A stretch of DNA of 64,000 nucleotides from UBA6168 sp965222975 (GTDB taxonomy: Bacteria; Bacteroidota; Bacteroidia; Chitinophagales; Saprospiraceae): positions 1 through 64,000 of the forward strand of contig CBDCVJ010000066.1 in the NCBI GenBank assembly GCA_965222975.1, written 5' to 3'. This document shows, piece after piece, positions 1 to 8,527 of this stretch; position 1 is the stretch's first letter, and every line of letters begins with the position of its first letter. The notes beneath the pieces were generated by a model. The model saw only the letters and a program-made list of their open reading frames with translations. It had not been told where the DNA came from and did no database searches. The position numbers and the translations under genes are program-made.

Positions 1-1
1 T

Positions 2-264
2 TTCAATGTAGGGGCAGTTAAGGAGTGTTACCCTCAAGAAATGGTTGAAAATTTTGTTTCCGAAAAAGGGATGAAGTTGGATTGTGTAATAAAGTAATGG
101 AATTACTCCCACATCGAAAAAAAATGGACTCAATTGGCAGTGAGTTATCTTCTTTTATTACGAAACGATTTGCTATCAGTAAAATTGCTGTACAATTTGA
201 AAACGTTTATCTAAGATGCCTTAAACATCCCGAAAGTATTGAGACATCTCAAAGTGTTTTATAA
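2..264 (+). CDS. GT4 glycosyltransferase, C-terminal fragment, frameshifted and truncated by window edge
   Basis: The first reading frame (2-97) carries a motif NVGAVKECYP that resembles the acceptor-loop region VGGIPE of GT4 enzymes, then stops at TAA 95-97. The next frame (from 97) continues with a typical GT4 tail: an LLPHRKKM segment followed by FAISKIAVQFENVYL, the usual C-terminal helix. The spacing between the two parts fits one protein. Adding one A to the A3 run at 91-93 joins them as ...CVIKVMELL... . This is therefore either a real 1-base deletion or a sequencing error. Most of the enzyme lies upstream of the window. It opens the polysaccharide locus and precedes the sulfotransferase gene by 15 bases. 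The GT4 call rests on a short fragment, so it is moderate. Confidence 0.5.
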
Positions 265-279
265 CTTTCTAAAAATTAA

Positions 280-1146
280 ATGTCCGATTACAAACATATT
301 ATTCTTTTATCCACTAAGTCTGCAGGCTCTTCAGCTTTTCAAATGTACCTGCATCACAATTTTGGATTTAAATTTCTACCTTTTTCCCAGCATCAAGAAA
401 ATGAAACATTGTTTTGGACAAAAGCAGCTTCTGTCCTAGGGTATCCACAAGACCCCATGTACCGGAGCGTCGTACCTTATGCAGCTGATGAAGCCAAAAA
501 AAAATTACAGGAATTAGCAGGCAACAACAAAATAGACGATTCAATTCAGTGGAATGAATCAGGAATTTTAAAATTATATCAGTCATTTGCAATAAAATTT
601 GGTCCATTATTTTTCGAAAAATCACCGCATCATTTATTCAATTGGTCTAATTTGGAACTAATTATTAAGGCCGTTGATATGCTAAAAGAGAATGTAGAAT
701 GTAGTATAGTTGGACTCGTCCGCAATCCTCTTGACACTATTTACTCAGCATGGTCAAGGTGGAAATATGACCCATATAAATTCGAAATCGAATGGAGAAC
801 GAGTTACAATAATTTAATTAAATTAAAGCAAAATTACCCAGAATTAATATCGATCCTTCGATACGAAGATATCTCCTTAAATAATAAACTTATTGATAAA
901 TTAAACATTTTGCACGGAATTAATAAAAATAATGAAACTTCTTCATTTGCAATTCATAATAACTCAATGGCTAAATGGCGAAACAATAAGAAATTTGGAT
1001 TTCAAATATCTGCCGTTACAATAGAATTGGCTAAAACCTTGGGTTATACACAGAATGATTTAATTAATAAGCAATATTGGACATGGCCATTTATAAGAGA
1101 ATATTATAACACTAAATTTCTAATTCGTAAACTAATCAAAAACTAA
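280..1146 (+). CDS. Sulfotransferase family protein
   Basis: A 288-residue protein. A PAPS-binding P-loop-like segment, STKSAGSSAFQ, lies near the N-terminus (residues 11-21). A 3'-phosphate-binding segment, VRNPLDTIYSAWSRW, lies near residue 150, which is the normal spacing for cytosolic-type carbohydrate sulfotransferases. By family knowledge it would move sulfate from PAPS to a hydroxyl or amino group of a sugar. Its stop codon overlaps the start of the following glycosyltransferase (TAATG), so the two are probably translationally coupled. Three sulfotransferases occur in this locus. The substrate cannot be read from sequence. Confidence 0.75.
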   Translation: MSDYKHIILLSTKSAGSSAFQMYLHHNFGFKFLPFSQHQENETLFWTKAASVLGYPQDPMYRSVVPYAADEAKKKLQELAGNNKIDDSIQWNESGILKLYQSFAIKFGPLFFEKSPHHLFNWSNLELIIKAVDMLKENVECSIVGLVRNPLDTIYSAWSRWKYDPYKFEIEWRTSYNNLIKLKQNYPELISILRYEDISLNNKLIDKLNILHGINKNNETSSFAIHNNSMAKWRNNKKFGFQISAVTIELAKTLGYTQNDLINKQYWTWPFIREYYNTKFLIRKLIKN

Positions 1147-2258
1147 TGCCAAAGGTATTTCATTTAATTAAATCTTTAGGCCGCGGTGGTGCTGAAATGT
1201 TGCTTCCCGAAACATTGCGTGCCCATAATGAAAATGAATTTCAGTTTTCCTATGGATATTTCGTCCCTCATAAAAACCAAATGGTTCCAGCATTAGAAAG
1301 CCAAGGCGTAACGGTAAAATGCTTTAATTCTTCTAATCCAATTGGAATTATATCTCAGTCATATTCAGTTGCTAAATTTGCTAAAATGTGGGAAGCAGAC
1401 CTCATTCACTGCCATTTGCCCCTAGCTGGAGTCTCAGGAAGATTGGCGGGAAAGATTTCAGGTATTCCTATTATTTACACAGAGCACAATAAGCAGGAAC
1501 GGTACCACCCTTTTACAAGAAAAGCCAATCTGTTAACCATGCCTATTAATAAATTGGTCTTGACAGTTTCCAAAGATGTTGAATACTCCCTTAAAAAGGC
1601 AATGCATCGTAATGGTTTTCCTATTAGGACTTTATTGAATGGTGTGGATACAGCTAAATTTGACAAATCAAACATACAATCGGAAATCCGAAAAAAATAC
1701 AGAATCAATAAAGATGCCCTTGTAGTCGGGACAGTTGCTGTATTCCGGGACCAAAAAAGGCTTGACCTGTGGCTTGAATTAGCAAAAAAAATAGCTGAAA
1801 AAAATGCAAATACTTTTTTTCTAATGATTGGAGACGGCCCAAATTTTCAAAGATTGAAAGAACTTGCAAAGAATTTTAGGCTTGAGGATAAAGTTGTATT
1901 TCCGGGTCGTTTGGAAGAGGTTAGGCCATGGATGGAAGCGATGGACATTTACCTCATGACGTCTGAATTTGAGGGACTTCCCATTGCTATGTTAGAAGCC
2001 ATGAGCATGCAATTGCCCGTCGTCGCCACTAAAGCTGGTGGAATAGCAGAAGTGATAACTGATGGAAAAGATGGGTTTTTGACAGCAGTTGAAAACTGGC
2101 CTTACTTGCTCCAGCCACTATTGGAATTAGCCCAAAATCCTGCTTTGAGAAAAAAAATCGGAACAAATGCCAGAGACCGGGTCATTGCCCATTTTAGTAT
2201 AGAACGTATGGCAAAGGAATTGGAAGAGATTTATAAGGAAGTGATTAATGACGGTTAA
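1146..2258 (+). CDS. GT4 family glycosyltransferase
   Basis: A 370-residue GT-B enzyme. The N-terminal Rossmann-like half begins VFHLIKSLGRGGAEMLL, a typical acceptor-domain start with the GGAE motif. The C-terminal half holds VVGTVAVFRDQKRLDLWLELA and the nucleotide-sugar binding region SEFEGLPIAMLEAMSMQLPVV (about 275-295), including the conserved EGLP...EA glutamates. It probably transfers a sugar to a lipid-linked oligosaccharide at the inner face of the cytoplasmic membrane. It overlaps the sulfotransferase stop by one base. Donor and acceptor are unknown. Confidence 0.9.
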   Translation: MPKVFHLIKSLGRGGAEMLLPETLRAHNENEFQFSYGYFVPHKNQMVPALESQGVTVKCFNSSNPIGIISQSYSVAKFAKMWEADLIHCHLPLAGVSGRLAGKISGIPIIYTEHNKQERYHPFTRKANLLTMPINKLVLTVSKDVEYSLKKAMHRNGFPIRTLLNGVDTAKFDKSNIQSEIRKKYRINKDALVVGTVAVFRDQKRLDLWLELAKKIAEKNANTFFLMIGDGPNFQRLKELAKNFRLEDKVVFPGRLEEVRPWMEAMDIYLMTSEFEGLPIAMLEAMSMQLPVVATKAGGIAEVITDGKDGFLTAVENWPYLLQPLLELAQNPALRKKIGTNARDRVIAHFSIERMAKELEEIYKEVINDG

Positions 2259-2268
2259 CGTAACTTCT

Positions 2269-2334
2269 TTTTTCATCCCATAAGGATCTATCCTGTGACC
2301 ACTACTGAACTACTGGTCTCTGTAGGATGAAAAA
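2269..2334. repeat. Intergenic inverted repeat
   Basis: The 10-base arms tttttcatcc (2269-2278) and ggatgaaaaa (2325-2334) enclose a partly self-complementary 46-base loop. The right arm runs over the first possible ATG (2327) of the next gene, which favours the later start at 2342. Confidence 0.5.
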
Positions 2335-2341
2335 TCAGATA

Positions 2342-3328
2342 ATGAGAATCCGTAGAGCAACAGACAAAGATTTACCTGCTATTATCGACCTGCTAAAAGT
2401 TTCACTGGGCGAAGGAAAAGTGCCCAAATCCGAAACTCTATGGCGATGGAAGCACATTGCCAATCCGTTCGGTCCTTCTCCTGTTTTGGTGGCAGAAGAA
2501 AGTGGGAAATTGGTAGGTGTAAGAGCTTTTATGCGTTGGCAATGGGTCACAGACAAAGGGGAAATATTACAGGCTTTAAGGGCCGTAGATACTGCTACGC
2601 ATCCCGACTTTCAAGGACGAGGAATTTTTAAGAAATTGACCTTGCAATTGGTAGAAGAGTGCCAAGGGGATGGTTTTCATTTTATATTTAATACCCCTAA
2701 TGAGAAAAGCCGGCGCGGTTACCTGAAAATGGGCTGGAAGGAAGTTGGAAAAATTCCTGTAAGAATAAAACTCAATCGGCCATTTGCCCTTTTGAACAGT
2801 ATATTATTTAAAAGGAAAATCAGTACGTCAAGTGAATTAGGTCATAGTAAAATATCAGAGGTTTTAGAAACAGTAAAGGATCGGATAGAGTATCCTCAAA
2901 TAGCAAGTAACACAATTAAAACAAAAAAAGATTTCCAATTCCTACAATGGCGCTATGCCGATTGCCCCATCCAGGAATACCATGCCATTGAAGATGACAA
3001 TAGCCTGTTAATCTATTACCAAAAGAACCTCCCAACAAAAACTGAAATGAGAATTGTGGACTGGATACCTCTTAATCAAAACAGGAACGACTCATCTCCC
3101 AAAAAAGCAGATGGCTTGAAGAAAGCTAGTCAAAAAATAAAACCCCATTTTACAAGCGTGGCTCCAACATCCAACCCCATCATCAATAGAAAACAGTTTA
3201 AAGCTTTATTTCTGTATCCATTTAGAATTGGGCCAATTCTTACATTCAGAGAATTAAACACAATCCATGCTTACCTAAAAGATATAAATACATTTAATTA
3301 TAACTTGGGTGACTTTGAATTATTCTAA
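2342..3328 (+). CDS. GNAT family N-acyltransferase
   Basis: About 328 residues. The N-terminal half is a GNAT fold. The start MRIRRATDKDLPAIIDLL is typical, and the acetyl-CoA loop appears as HPDFQGRGIFKKL (about residues 87-99), matching the Q/RxxGxG/A pattern. An in-frame ATG at 2327 lies inside an inverted repeat and was not chosen. The C-terminal half has no recognised domain. In this locus the likely job is acylation of an amino sugar, which is inference from the neighbours; a protein or small-molecule substrate cannot be excluded. Confidence 0.75.
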   Translation: MRIRRATDKDLPAIIDLLKVSLGEGKVPKSETLWRWKHIANPFGPSPVLVAEESGKLVGVRAFMRWQWVTDKGEILQALRAVDTATHPDFQGRGIFKKLTLQLVEECQGDGFHFIFNTPNEKSRRGYLKMGWKEVGKIPVRIKLNRPFALLNSILFKRKISTSSELGHSKISEVLETVKDRIEYPQIASNTIKTKKDFQFLQWRYADCPIQEYHAIEDDNSLLIYYQKNLPTKTEMRIVDWIPLNQNRNDSSPKKADGLKKASQKIKPHFTSVAPTSNPIINRKQFKALFLYPFRIGPILTFRELNTIHAYLKDINTFNYNLGDFELF

Positions 3329-3340
3329 ATCATTATTTTT

Positions 3341-4135
3341 ATGAAAAACCTTTCTCTTAGCTTCGAAAGCATGAAAAATACTTTCTTATTTGCTTTAAAA
3401 GGAAAAAATTTTAAAATTTTATTTAATAAATTCCTACTTAGGTTTTCAGATAAAAAAGGAAAAATAAGCAAAACAGAATATAAAAACTGGCTTCAAGATA
3501 ATTTAAGTGATTTTGAATCAGTAGCCCAAAGTATCAATAAAGATATTTGGGAAGAATCTAAACAATTCTCAAAAGAATTAGATCTACGTGCAGGTAGAAT
3601 ATTATCGCAATTAGATATATCTATAGGAGGCGGAGGATTGTATCCTTTTTTGTATTTTTTAACTAGGACAACTAAGCCCCAGGTTGTTTTAGAGACAGGC
3701 GTAGCTGCAGGATTCTCAAGTCAGGCAATTTTAAAAGCAATGGAACAAAATGGAACAGGCATACTATACAGTAGTGATTTACCTTATTTTCGAATAGCAG
3801 AACCAGAAAAATATATTGGAATAATAGTCGAAGAACAATTGAAATCAAGATGGAATTTATTTATAAAAGGCGACAAATTAAATTTAGACAAAATACTTCC
3901 TCAAATAAGGTCAATAGATATTTTTCACTATGATTCAGACAAATCATATATTGGTAGGGAAACAGTTTGGAATAGGGTTTTACCGTTTCTTACCCACCGA
4001 TCTACTGTTATTTTTGACGACATAGATGACAACACTCAATTCTATGATCTTATCGAAAAACACAAAATAAAAAATTTCCACATATTCTATTTAAAAAGAA
4101 AATATATAGGTGTAATTCACCCATTTAAATCATGA
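3341..4135 (+). CDS. Class I SAM-dependent methyltransferase
   Basis: A 264-residue protein. SAM-binding motif I is VVLETGVAAGFSSQAIL (about 112-128). Later acidic strands, IDIFHYDSDKSY and TVIFDDIDDN, fit the Methyltransf_24-type fold. The N-terminal 100 residues are a charged helical extension. It sits between an acyltransferase and a polytopic membrane protein, and the ATGA overlap at 4132-4135 suggests coupled translation. It probably O-methylates a sugar of the polysaccharide, but the substrate is inferred from context only. Confidence 0.75.
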   Translation: MKNLSLSFESMKNTFLFALKGKNFKILFNKFLLRFSDKKGKISKTEYKNWLQDNLSDFESVAQSINKDIWEESKQFSKELDLRAGRILSQLDISIGGGGLYPFLYFLTRTTKPQVVLETGVAAGFSSQAILKAMEQNGTGILYSSDLPYFRIAEPEKYIGIIVEEQLKSRWNLFIKGDKLNLDKILPQIRSIDIFHYDSDKSYIGRETVWNRVLPFLTHRSTVIFDDIDDNTQFYDLIEKHKIKNFHIFYLKRKYIGVIHPFKS

Positions 4136-5289
4136 TTTCTTTTATTCTTGTGTTTGGCTTAGGGATTGTAATTGCTAAGGTATTCATAGACAAATATAAA
4201 AACGAGTTTACCCACAATCCTTCTATACTTCATGCATTATACTGGTATCATTTCCTTTTTGGTATCATTTACTATTCGTACATGAAAATTGAAGGTTCTG
4301 ATGCCTTATCTTATATGAAAAGAGTATCATTTCAGATAAGAGGCGACAACTGGTTGGACCACTATGGAATTGGAACTCCCTTTATTGAGTTTATTGGTTA
4401 TCCATTAATTCATTATTTAGATTTCAGCTTCGAAGCGATTATGATGCTTTTTGCCATACTTGGTTATTTAGGGTTTATTTATGCATATTTGTTTCTAATA
4501 AAATTAACACAATTAAGGCATAGATTGTGGGGAATTGATTTTATTATTTTAGTTTTATTTCTTCCAAACCTCCACTTTTGGTCGGTTTCTTTTGGTAAAG
4601 GATCTGTTATATTTTTAGGAATTTCTGTCTTTCTATATGGAATAACTTCCAGAAAATGGCTTACAGTTGTTTTTGGAGCATTAATTATCTACCATGTCAG
4701 AATCCATATTTTAATAATTTTTTGTCTATCCCTATTTCTTGGTAGCGTGTTTTCAAATTCTGGTATTTCAAATTTTCAAAAGTTTTTGATCATTGCTACA
4801 ATCAGCATAATATTGGCTCCTTTGAGTAATACCTTTTTAGATTACGTTGGTTTAAGTGAATTTGACGCAGATACTTTTCAAAATTTCACGGATAAGAGAG
4901 GGAAAGGGTTAGCTGGCGCGGATTCTGGAGTTGATATTTCGAACTATGATCAAAGTCAAAAAATATTAACATTTTTATTTAGGCCATTGTTTTTTGACGC
5001 ACCAGGTGTTTTAGGATTAATTGTTTCATTTGAGAACTTATTACTGTTAATTTTATTTTTTAAAGTGGTTACTTTTAAGTTTTTTAAATTTATTTTCCAA
5101 GCAAATTACTTTGTAAAGTTTTCAATTATCGCATTTTTAGGTTCGACGTTTGTCTTAGCCCAAGTTTCCGGCAATACAGGATTAGCTATTAGACAAAAAT
5201 CCCAGATCATGATTCTCTTTTTCTTCGTCCTCCTTGCTTATGCTGATTGGGCTTATAAGAACTATGGACAGAAAGTAATTGGAGACTGA
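4132..5289 (+). CDS. Polytopic membrane protein, candidate Wzy-like polymerase
   Basis: A 385-residue protein dominated by hydrophobic segments, about ten in number (for example ISFILVFGLGIVIAKVF, AIMMLFAILGYLGFIYAYLF and IHILIIFCLSLFLGSVF). A hydrophilic loop of about 40 residues near 245-280 lies between later segments. Size, topology and position inside a glycosyltransferase cluster match O-antigen or capsule polymerases of the Wzy/EpsG type, which share little sequence identity. No catalytic signature is visible. It overlaps the methyltransferase stop by four bases. A flippase is a less likely alternative given the length. Confidence 0.5.
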   Translation: MISFILVFGLGIVIAKVFIDKYKNEFTHNPSILHALYWYHFLFGIIYYSYMKIEGSDALSYMKRVSFQIRGDNWLDHYGIGTPFIEFIGYPLIHYLDFSFEAIMMLFAILGYLGFIYAYLFLIKLTQLRHRLWGIDFIILVLFLPNLHFWSVSFGKGSVIFLGISVFLYGITSRKWLTVVFGALIIYHVRIHILIIFCLSLFLGSVFSNSGISNFQKFLIIATISIILAPLSNTFLDYVGLSEFDADTFQNFTDKRGKGLAGADSGVDISNYDQSQKILTFLFRPLFFDAPGVLGLIVSFENLLLLILFFKVVTFKFFKFIFQANYFVKFSIIAFLGSTFVLAQVSGNTGLAIRQKSQIMILFFFVLLAYADWAYKNYGQKVIGD

Positions 5290-5294
5290 TTGAA

Positions 5295-5354
5295 AATGCA
5301 GAATGAAAAATGAAGAATTAAGAATTATTGAACAGTCATTTTTCATTCTGCATT
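5295..5354. repeat. Intergenic inverted repeat, 19-bp perfect arms
   Basis: The arms 5295-5313 and 5336-5354 are perfectly complementary, around a 22-base loop. The repeat fills the gap between the membrane protein and the deacetylase gene. There is no clean T-run, so a rho-independent terminator is uncertain. Confidence 0.85.
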
Positions 5355-5366
5355 CTACATTCCTTT

Positions 5367-6377
5367 ATGTTCTCCCAATTCATCATATCCCTCGACTTTG
5401 AACTCCATTGGGGTGTATTCGATCATGTTCATCTAAACTCAAAGGGAAAGGCATATTTCCAAATTACCAGGACTTTGATACCCAAAGTCCTAAACTTATT
5501 TAAAGACAACAACATCCACTGTACTTGGGCTACGGTCGGGTTTCTTTTTGCAAAAGATAAAAAGCAATTAAAAAAATTATTACCTGACAAACACCCTAAT
5601 TATGAAAGAGCCGTTTACAACCCCTACCCTATTATTAAGGATATAGGAAAAAATGAGCAGCATGACCCTTTTCATTTTGGACATACTCTTATTGAAAAAA
5701 TAGTGGAAACACCTGGACAAGAATTAGCCAGCCATACTTTTTCCCATTATTATTGTTTAGAACCAGGTCAAGGTGTTGATGATTTCCGTTCGGATTTAGA
5801 AGCGGCCCAATACATAGCGAAAAAAAACTTTGGAGTCGAATTGCGTTCTTTGGTTTTTCCCAGAAACCAATATCGACCCAATTACATGGAAACTTTAAAG
5901 CAAACTGGTTTTTATTATTACCGCACCAATCCCAATATTTGGTTTTGGAAACCGGTAGCCAGTAATACCGAGAGTAAAAAACAAAAAGCGACAAGGCTTT
6001 TAGATCATTATTTTAATATTGATAAAAACACCTCATTTCCTGAACCTTCTTCCAACAATGGATTGACTGCAGTCCCAGCCAGCCGTTTTTTCCGGCCGTA
6101 TATTAAAAAATTAGATGGCTTTGGAGGCCAACATCTTAAAGTAAAACGCATCTGCAATGAAATGACGGTTGCTGCAAGAAACAACCTCTGTTATCACCTT
6201 TGGTGGCATCCTCATAATTTGGCTACCCATCCAGAAAAAAATATGCAGGCGCTGGAAAAGATTATTTTGCATTACCGCTATTTGAACCAGGAGTATGGGA
6301 TGGAGAGTCGAGCGATGAATGAAATTAATAGAGGTCAGAAGTCAGACCGTTTCACTGTCAGAGGTCAGACTGTCTGA
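5367..6377 (+). CDS. Polysaccharide deacetylase family protein (NodB-like)
   Basis: About 336 residues from the first ATG downstream of the hairpin; upstream in-frame codons lie in the repeat and were not used. The NodB-fold signature is visible: ISLDFELHWG near the start supplies the catalytic and metal-binding acidic residues, and ELASHTFSHYY (about residue 125) supplies the HxxxH metal ligands. VVFPRNQY-like and WWHPHN segments follow. It would deacetylate N- or O-acetylated sugars. The last 15 or so codons (GQKSDRFTVRGQTV) are encoded by the left arm and centre of the 83-bp palindrome that follows, so the extreme C-terminus is repeat-derived. Confidence 0.85.
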   Translation: MFSQFIISLDFELHWGVFDHVHLNSKGKAYFQITRTLIPKVLNLFKDNNIHCTWATVGFLFAKDKKQLKKLLPDKHPNYERAVYNPYPIIKDIGKNEQHDPFHFGHTLIEKIVETPGQELASHTFSHYYCLEPGQGVDDFRSDLEAAQYIAKKNFGVELRSLVFPRNQYRPNYMETLKQTGFYYYRTNPNIWFWKPVASNTESKKQKATRLLDHYFNIDKNTSFPEPSSNNGLTAVPASRFFRPYIKKLDGFGGQHLKVKRICNEMTVAARNNLCYHLWWHPHNLATHPEKNMQALEKIILHYRYLNQEYGMESRAMNEINRGQKSDRFTVRGQTV

Positions 6378-6412
6378 CCTCTGACAGTGAAACGGTCTGA
6401 CTTCTGACCTCT
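6330..6412. repeat. 83-bp palindrome, 41-bp perfect arms
   Basis: The arm 6330-6370 is perfectly complementary to 6372-6412, with one unpaired base at 6371. Each arm contains the word gaggtcaga/gtcagac several times. The palindrome overlaps the 3' end of the deacetylase gene and ends seven bases before the next ATG, so it occupies the whole junction. Confidence 0.97.
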
Positions 6413-6418
6413 CAAAAA

Positions 6419-7606
6419 ATGCCTAAACTAATCCGCATAACAACCGTCCCCATTTCCCTGAAGCTGTTGCTGACTGGTCAAATGCGTTTTATGCAAGAAA
6501 ATGGATTTGAGGTGATTATGGTAAGTGGACATGGTAAGGAATGGGAAGTGGTCAAAAAACAAGAATCTTGTAAGCATCAACTAATTCCATTTACAAGGGC
6601 TATTACGCTTTTTCAGGATTTGAAATGCCTTTGGTTATTGATTCGGTTGTTTCATAAAGAACAGCCCGATGTGGTGCATACGCATACACCCAAAGCTGGA
6701 TTGCTGGGTATGATCGCCGCTAAAGTAACAGGGGTAAATGTGAGACTCCACACGATAGCGGGGCTGCCCCTAATGACAGCATCGGGTGTCAAAAAAAAGA
6801 TATTGACCTCAACTGAAAAAATCACTTATTGGTCGGCTGATACGGTATTGCCCAATAGTCATTCTATCCGAAAATATATCATCGAAAATAATTTATGCCC
6901 CATCGACAAACTTCATATTATTGGAAATGGATCTTCGAATGGGATTGACCTGAGCCGTTTTTCAAGGTCAGTCCTTCGGGAAAATAAAATAATTGAAGCC
7001 AAAAGAAATATTAATTACCATCCTTCAAATAAATACTTATTGACCATCGGAAGAATGGTTCACGACAAAGGCATTGTTGAATTGGTAAATGCATTTATTA
7101 ATGTCAATAAATCATTCCCAAATTTAAAATTGATATTGATCGGGGAAATGGAGGAAGAAAGGGCAGAAGAAACCTTACCCCAAAAAACGAAGAAAAAAAT
7201 AATTAACAATAAAAACATTGTCCATATTCAATGGTCCGATGAAGTCGAATATTATATGGCCATTGCAGATGTTTTAATTCATGCTTCCCATCGGGAAGGT
7301 TTTCCCAATGTGCCATTGCAAGCAGGAGCCATGGAATGCCCTATTATTTGTTCCAATATCCCTGGAAATATAGATATAGTGGAGGACAATAAAACAGGTA
7401 TTTATTTCGAAAAAGGCAACCAAAAAATATTAGAAGAGAAAATAATATATGCGCTTTCCAATCCAGAAGTAATGCAACATTTCGCAAAAATATTGCGGCT
7501 GGAAATAGAGGAAAAATACGAACGGGAACATTTCCACCAACAATTGCTTAAATTTTACCAAAATAAATTAAATATTGTCCCTTGCGAAGCGGTGTTGTTA
7601 TCATAG
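6419..7606 (+). CDS. GT4 family glycosyltransferase
   Basis: A 395-residue GT-B enzyme. The N-terminal half has the motif DVVHTHTPKAGLLGMIAAK (about 80-98), which is strongly typical of GT4 enzymes of the capsular CapM/WbpH kind. The C-terminal half carries LLTIGRMVHDKGIVELV and the donor-binding region ASHREGFPNVPLQAGAMECP with the conserved EGFPN...E arrangement. The ATG lies directly behind the large palindrome. Its 3' end overlaps the acyltransferase gene by 25 bases. Donor sugar unknown. Confidence 0.9.
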   Translation: MPKLIRITTVPISLKLLLTGQMRFMQENGFEVIMVSGHGKEWEVVKKQESCKHQLIPFTRAITLFQDLKCLWLLIRLFHKEQPDVVHTHTPKAGLLGMIAAKVTGVNVRLHTIAGLPLMTASGVKKKILTSTEKITYWSADTVLPNSHSIRKYIIENNLCPIDKLHIIGNGSSNGIDLSRFSRSVLRENKIIEAKRNINYHPSNKYLLTIGRMVHDKGIVELVNAFINVNKSFPNLKLILIGEMEEERAEETLPQKTKKKIINNKNIVHIQWSDEVEYYMAIADVLIHASHREGFPNVPLQAGAMECPIICSNIPGNIDIVEDNKTGIYFEKGNQKILEEKIIYALSNPEVMQHFAKILRLEIEEKYEREHFHQQLLKFYQNKLNIVPCEAVLLS

Positions 7607-8205
7607 GTTATTCTGGTCATTCATATGTAGTTGCCGATTCAATAGAAGATATGGAACTTCGTATTATCGGCTATTGTGACAAAGAAAAGAAAATACATAA
7701 TCCATTCGGTTTTCATTATTTAGGGGATGAGGATAGTGAGTTGGCAAAGGAAAAATTAACTCAAAGTTTTTTCTTTATTGCAATAGGCGACAATAAAATA
7801 CGTGAAAAAGTTTTTCATAAATTATCTGCACATCCCAATTATAGATCTATATACCACTGCAACCCAACGGCTTTCATTTCAAAACATGCCGATATTGGTA
7901 TTTGTACTTTTGTAGCTCCTAACGCAACGGTTAACGCATTTGCAAAAATTGGAGAAGGCGTTATTTGTAATACTGGCTGTATCATTGAACACGAATGTAA
8001 AATTGGTCATTTTGCTCATATTGCACCGGGGGCGGTCTTAGCAGGAAATGTAAGTGTTGGTGAGCGCTCTTTTATTGGTGCCAATAGTGTTGTAAAACAA
8101 GGAATTAAAATTGGCAAAGATGTTATTGTTGGAGCAGGGAGTGTTGTATTGAAAGATATACCCGATGGAGTGACGGTTGTTGGGAATCCAGTTCGGATAA
8201 TTTGA
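7582..8205 (+). CDS. NeuD/PglD-type sugar O/N-acyltransferase
   Basis: A 207-residue protein. It has an N-terminal Rossmann-like domain (VVIIGYSGHSYVVADSI) and a C-terminal left-handed beta-helix of hexapeptide repeats (GEGVIC, KIGHFA, SVGERSFIGANSVV, KIGKDVIVGAGSVV). The GHFAHIAPGAVLAG segment supplies the catalytic histidine of the PglD family. These enzymes acetylate UDP-4-amino-sugars or sialic-type acids using acetyl-CoA. The start is TTG at 7582, overlapping the preceding gene by 25 bases. A LegC-type aminotransferase lies about 1 kb downstream and would make the amino sugar it could acylate. Confidence 0.85.
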   Translation: MRSGVVIIGYSGHSYVVADSIEDMELRIIGYCDKEKKIHNPFGFHYLGDEDSELAKEKLTQSFFFIAIGDNKIREKVFHKLSAHPNYRSIYHCNPTAFISKHADIGICTFVAPNATVNAFAKIGEGVICNTGCIIEHECKIGHFAHIAPGAVLAGNVSVGERSFIGANSVVKQGIKIGKDVIVGAGSVVLKDIPDGVTVVGNPVRII

Positions 8206-8212
8206 AAGAAGT

Positions 8213-8527
8213 ATGATAGAAAAAAAATCAGAGTATGAAATTACTGATTTGTCATCCCGGTTATTCTGGGATACTTCTATAAATGAAGTGGATTGGCAGA
8301 AGCATAAATCATTTATTGTAGCCAGAGTAATGGAATATGGCAAACTAAACGATTGGAGAATCATAAAAACCATATATGGATTGGATACTATAAAAGATTT
8401 AGTCTTGAATCTCAGAAATTTAGATGATTTTAGTATTGCATTTTTAAGTACCATTTTACAAGTTAATAAGGATCAATTTAGATGCTACAAACTCAAACAG
8501 TCTCAACCGAGCTTTTGGAATTATTAA
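8213..8527 (+). CDS. DUF6922-like small protein, probable antitoxin partner
   Basis: A 104-residue protein without signal peptide. It contains TDLSSRLFWDTSINEVDWQ and IIKTIYGLDTIKDLVLNLR, features I associate with the DUF6922 family of Bacteroidota. Genes of this type usually lie directly upstream of a nucleotidyltransferase of the AbiEii group, as here, where the two reading frames overlap by 46 bases (8482-8527). By analogy with AbiEi it may be the antitoxin or regulator, although it has no visible helix-turn-helix. The family name is from memory and was not searched. Confidence 0.6.
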   Translation: MIEKKSEYEITDLSSRLFWDTSINEVDWQKHKSFIVARVMEYGKLNDWRIIKTIYGLDTIKDLVLNLRNLDDFSIAFLSTILQVNKDQFRCYKLKQSQPSFWNY

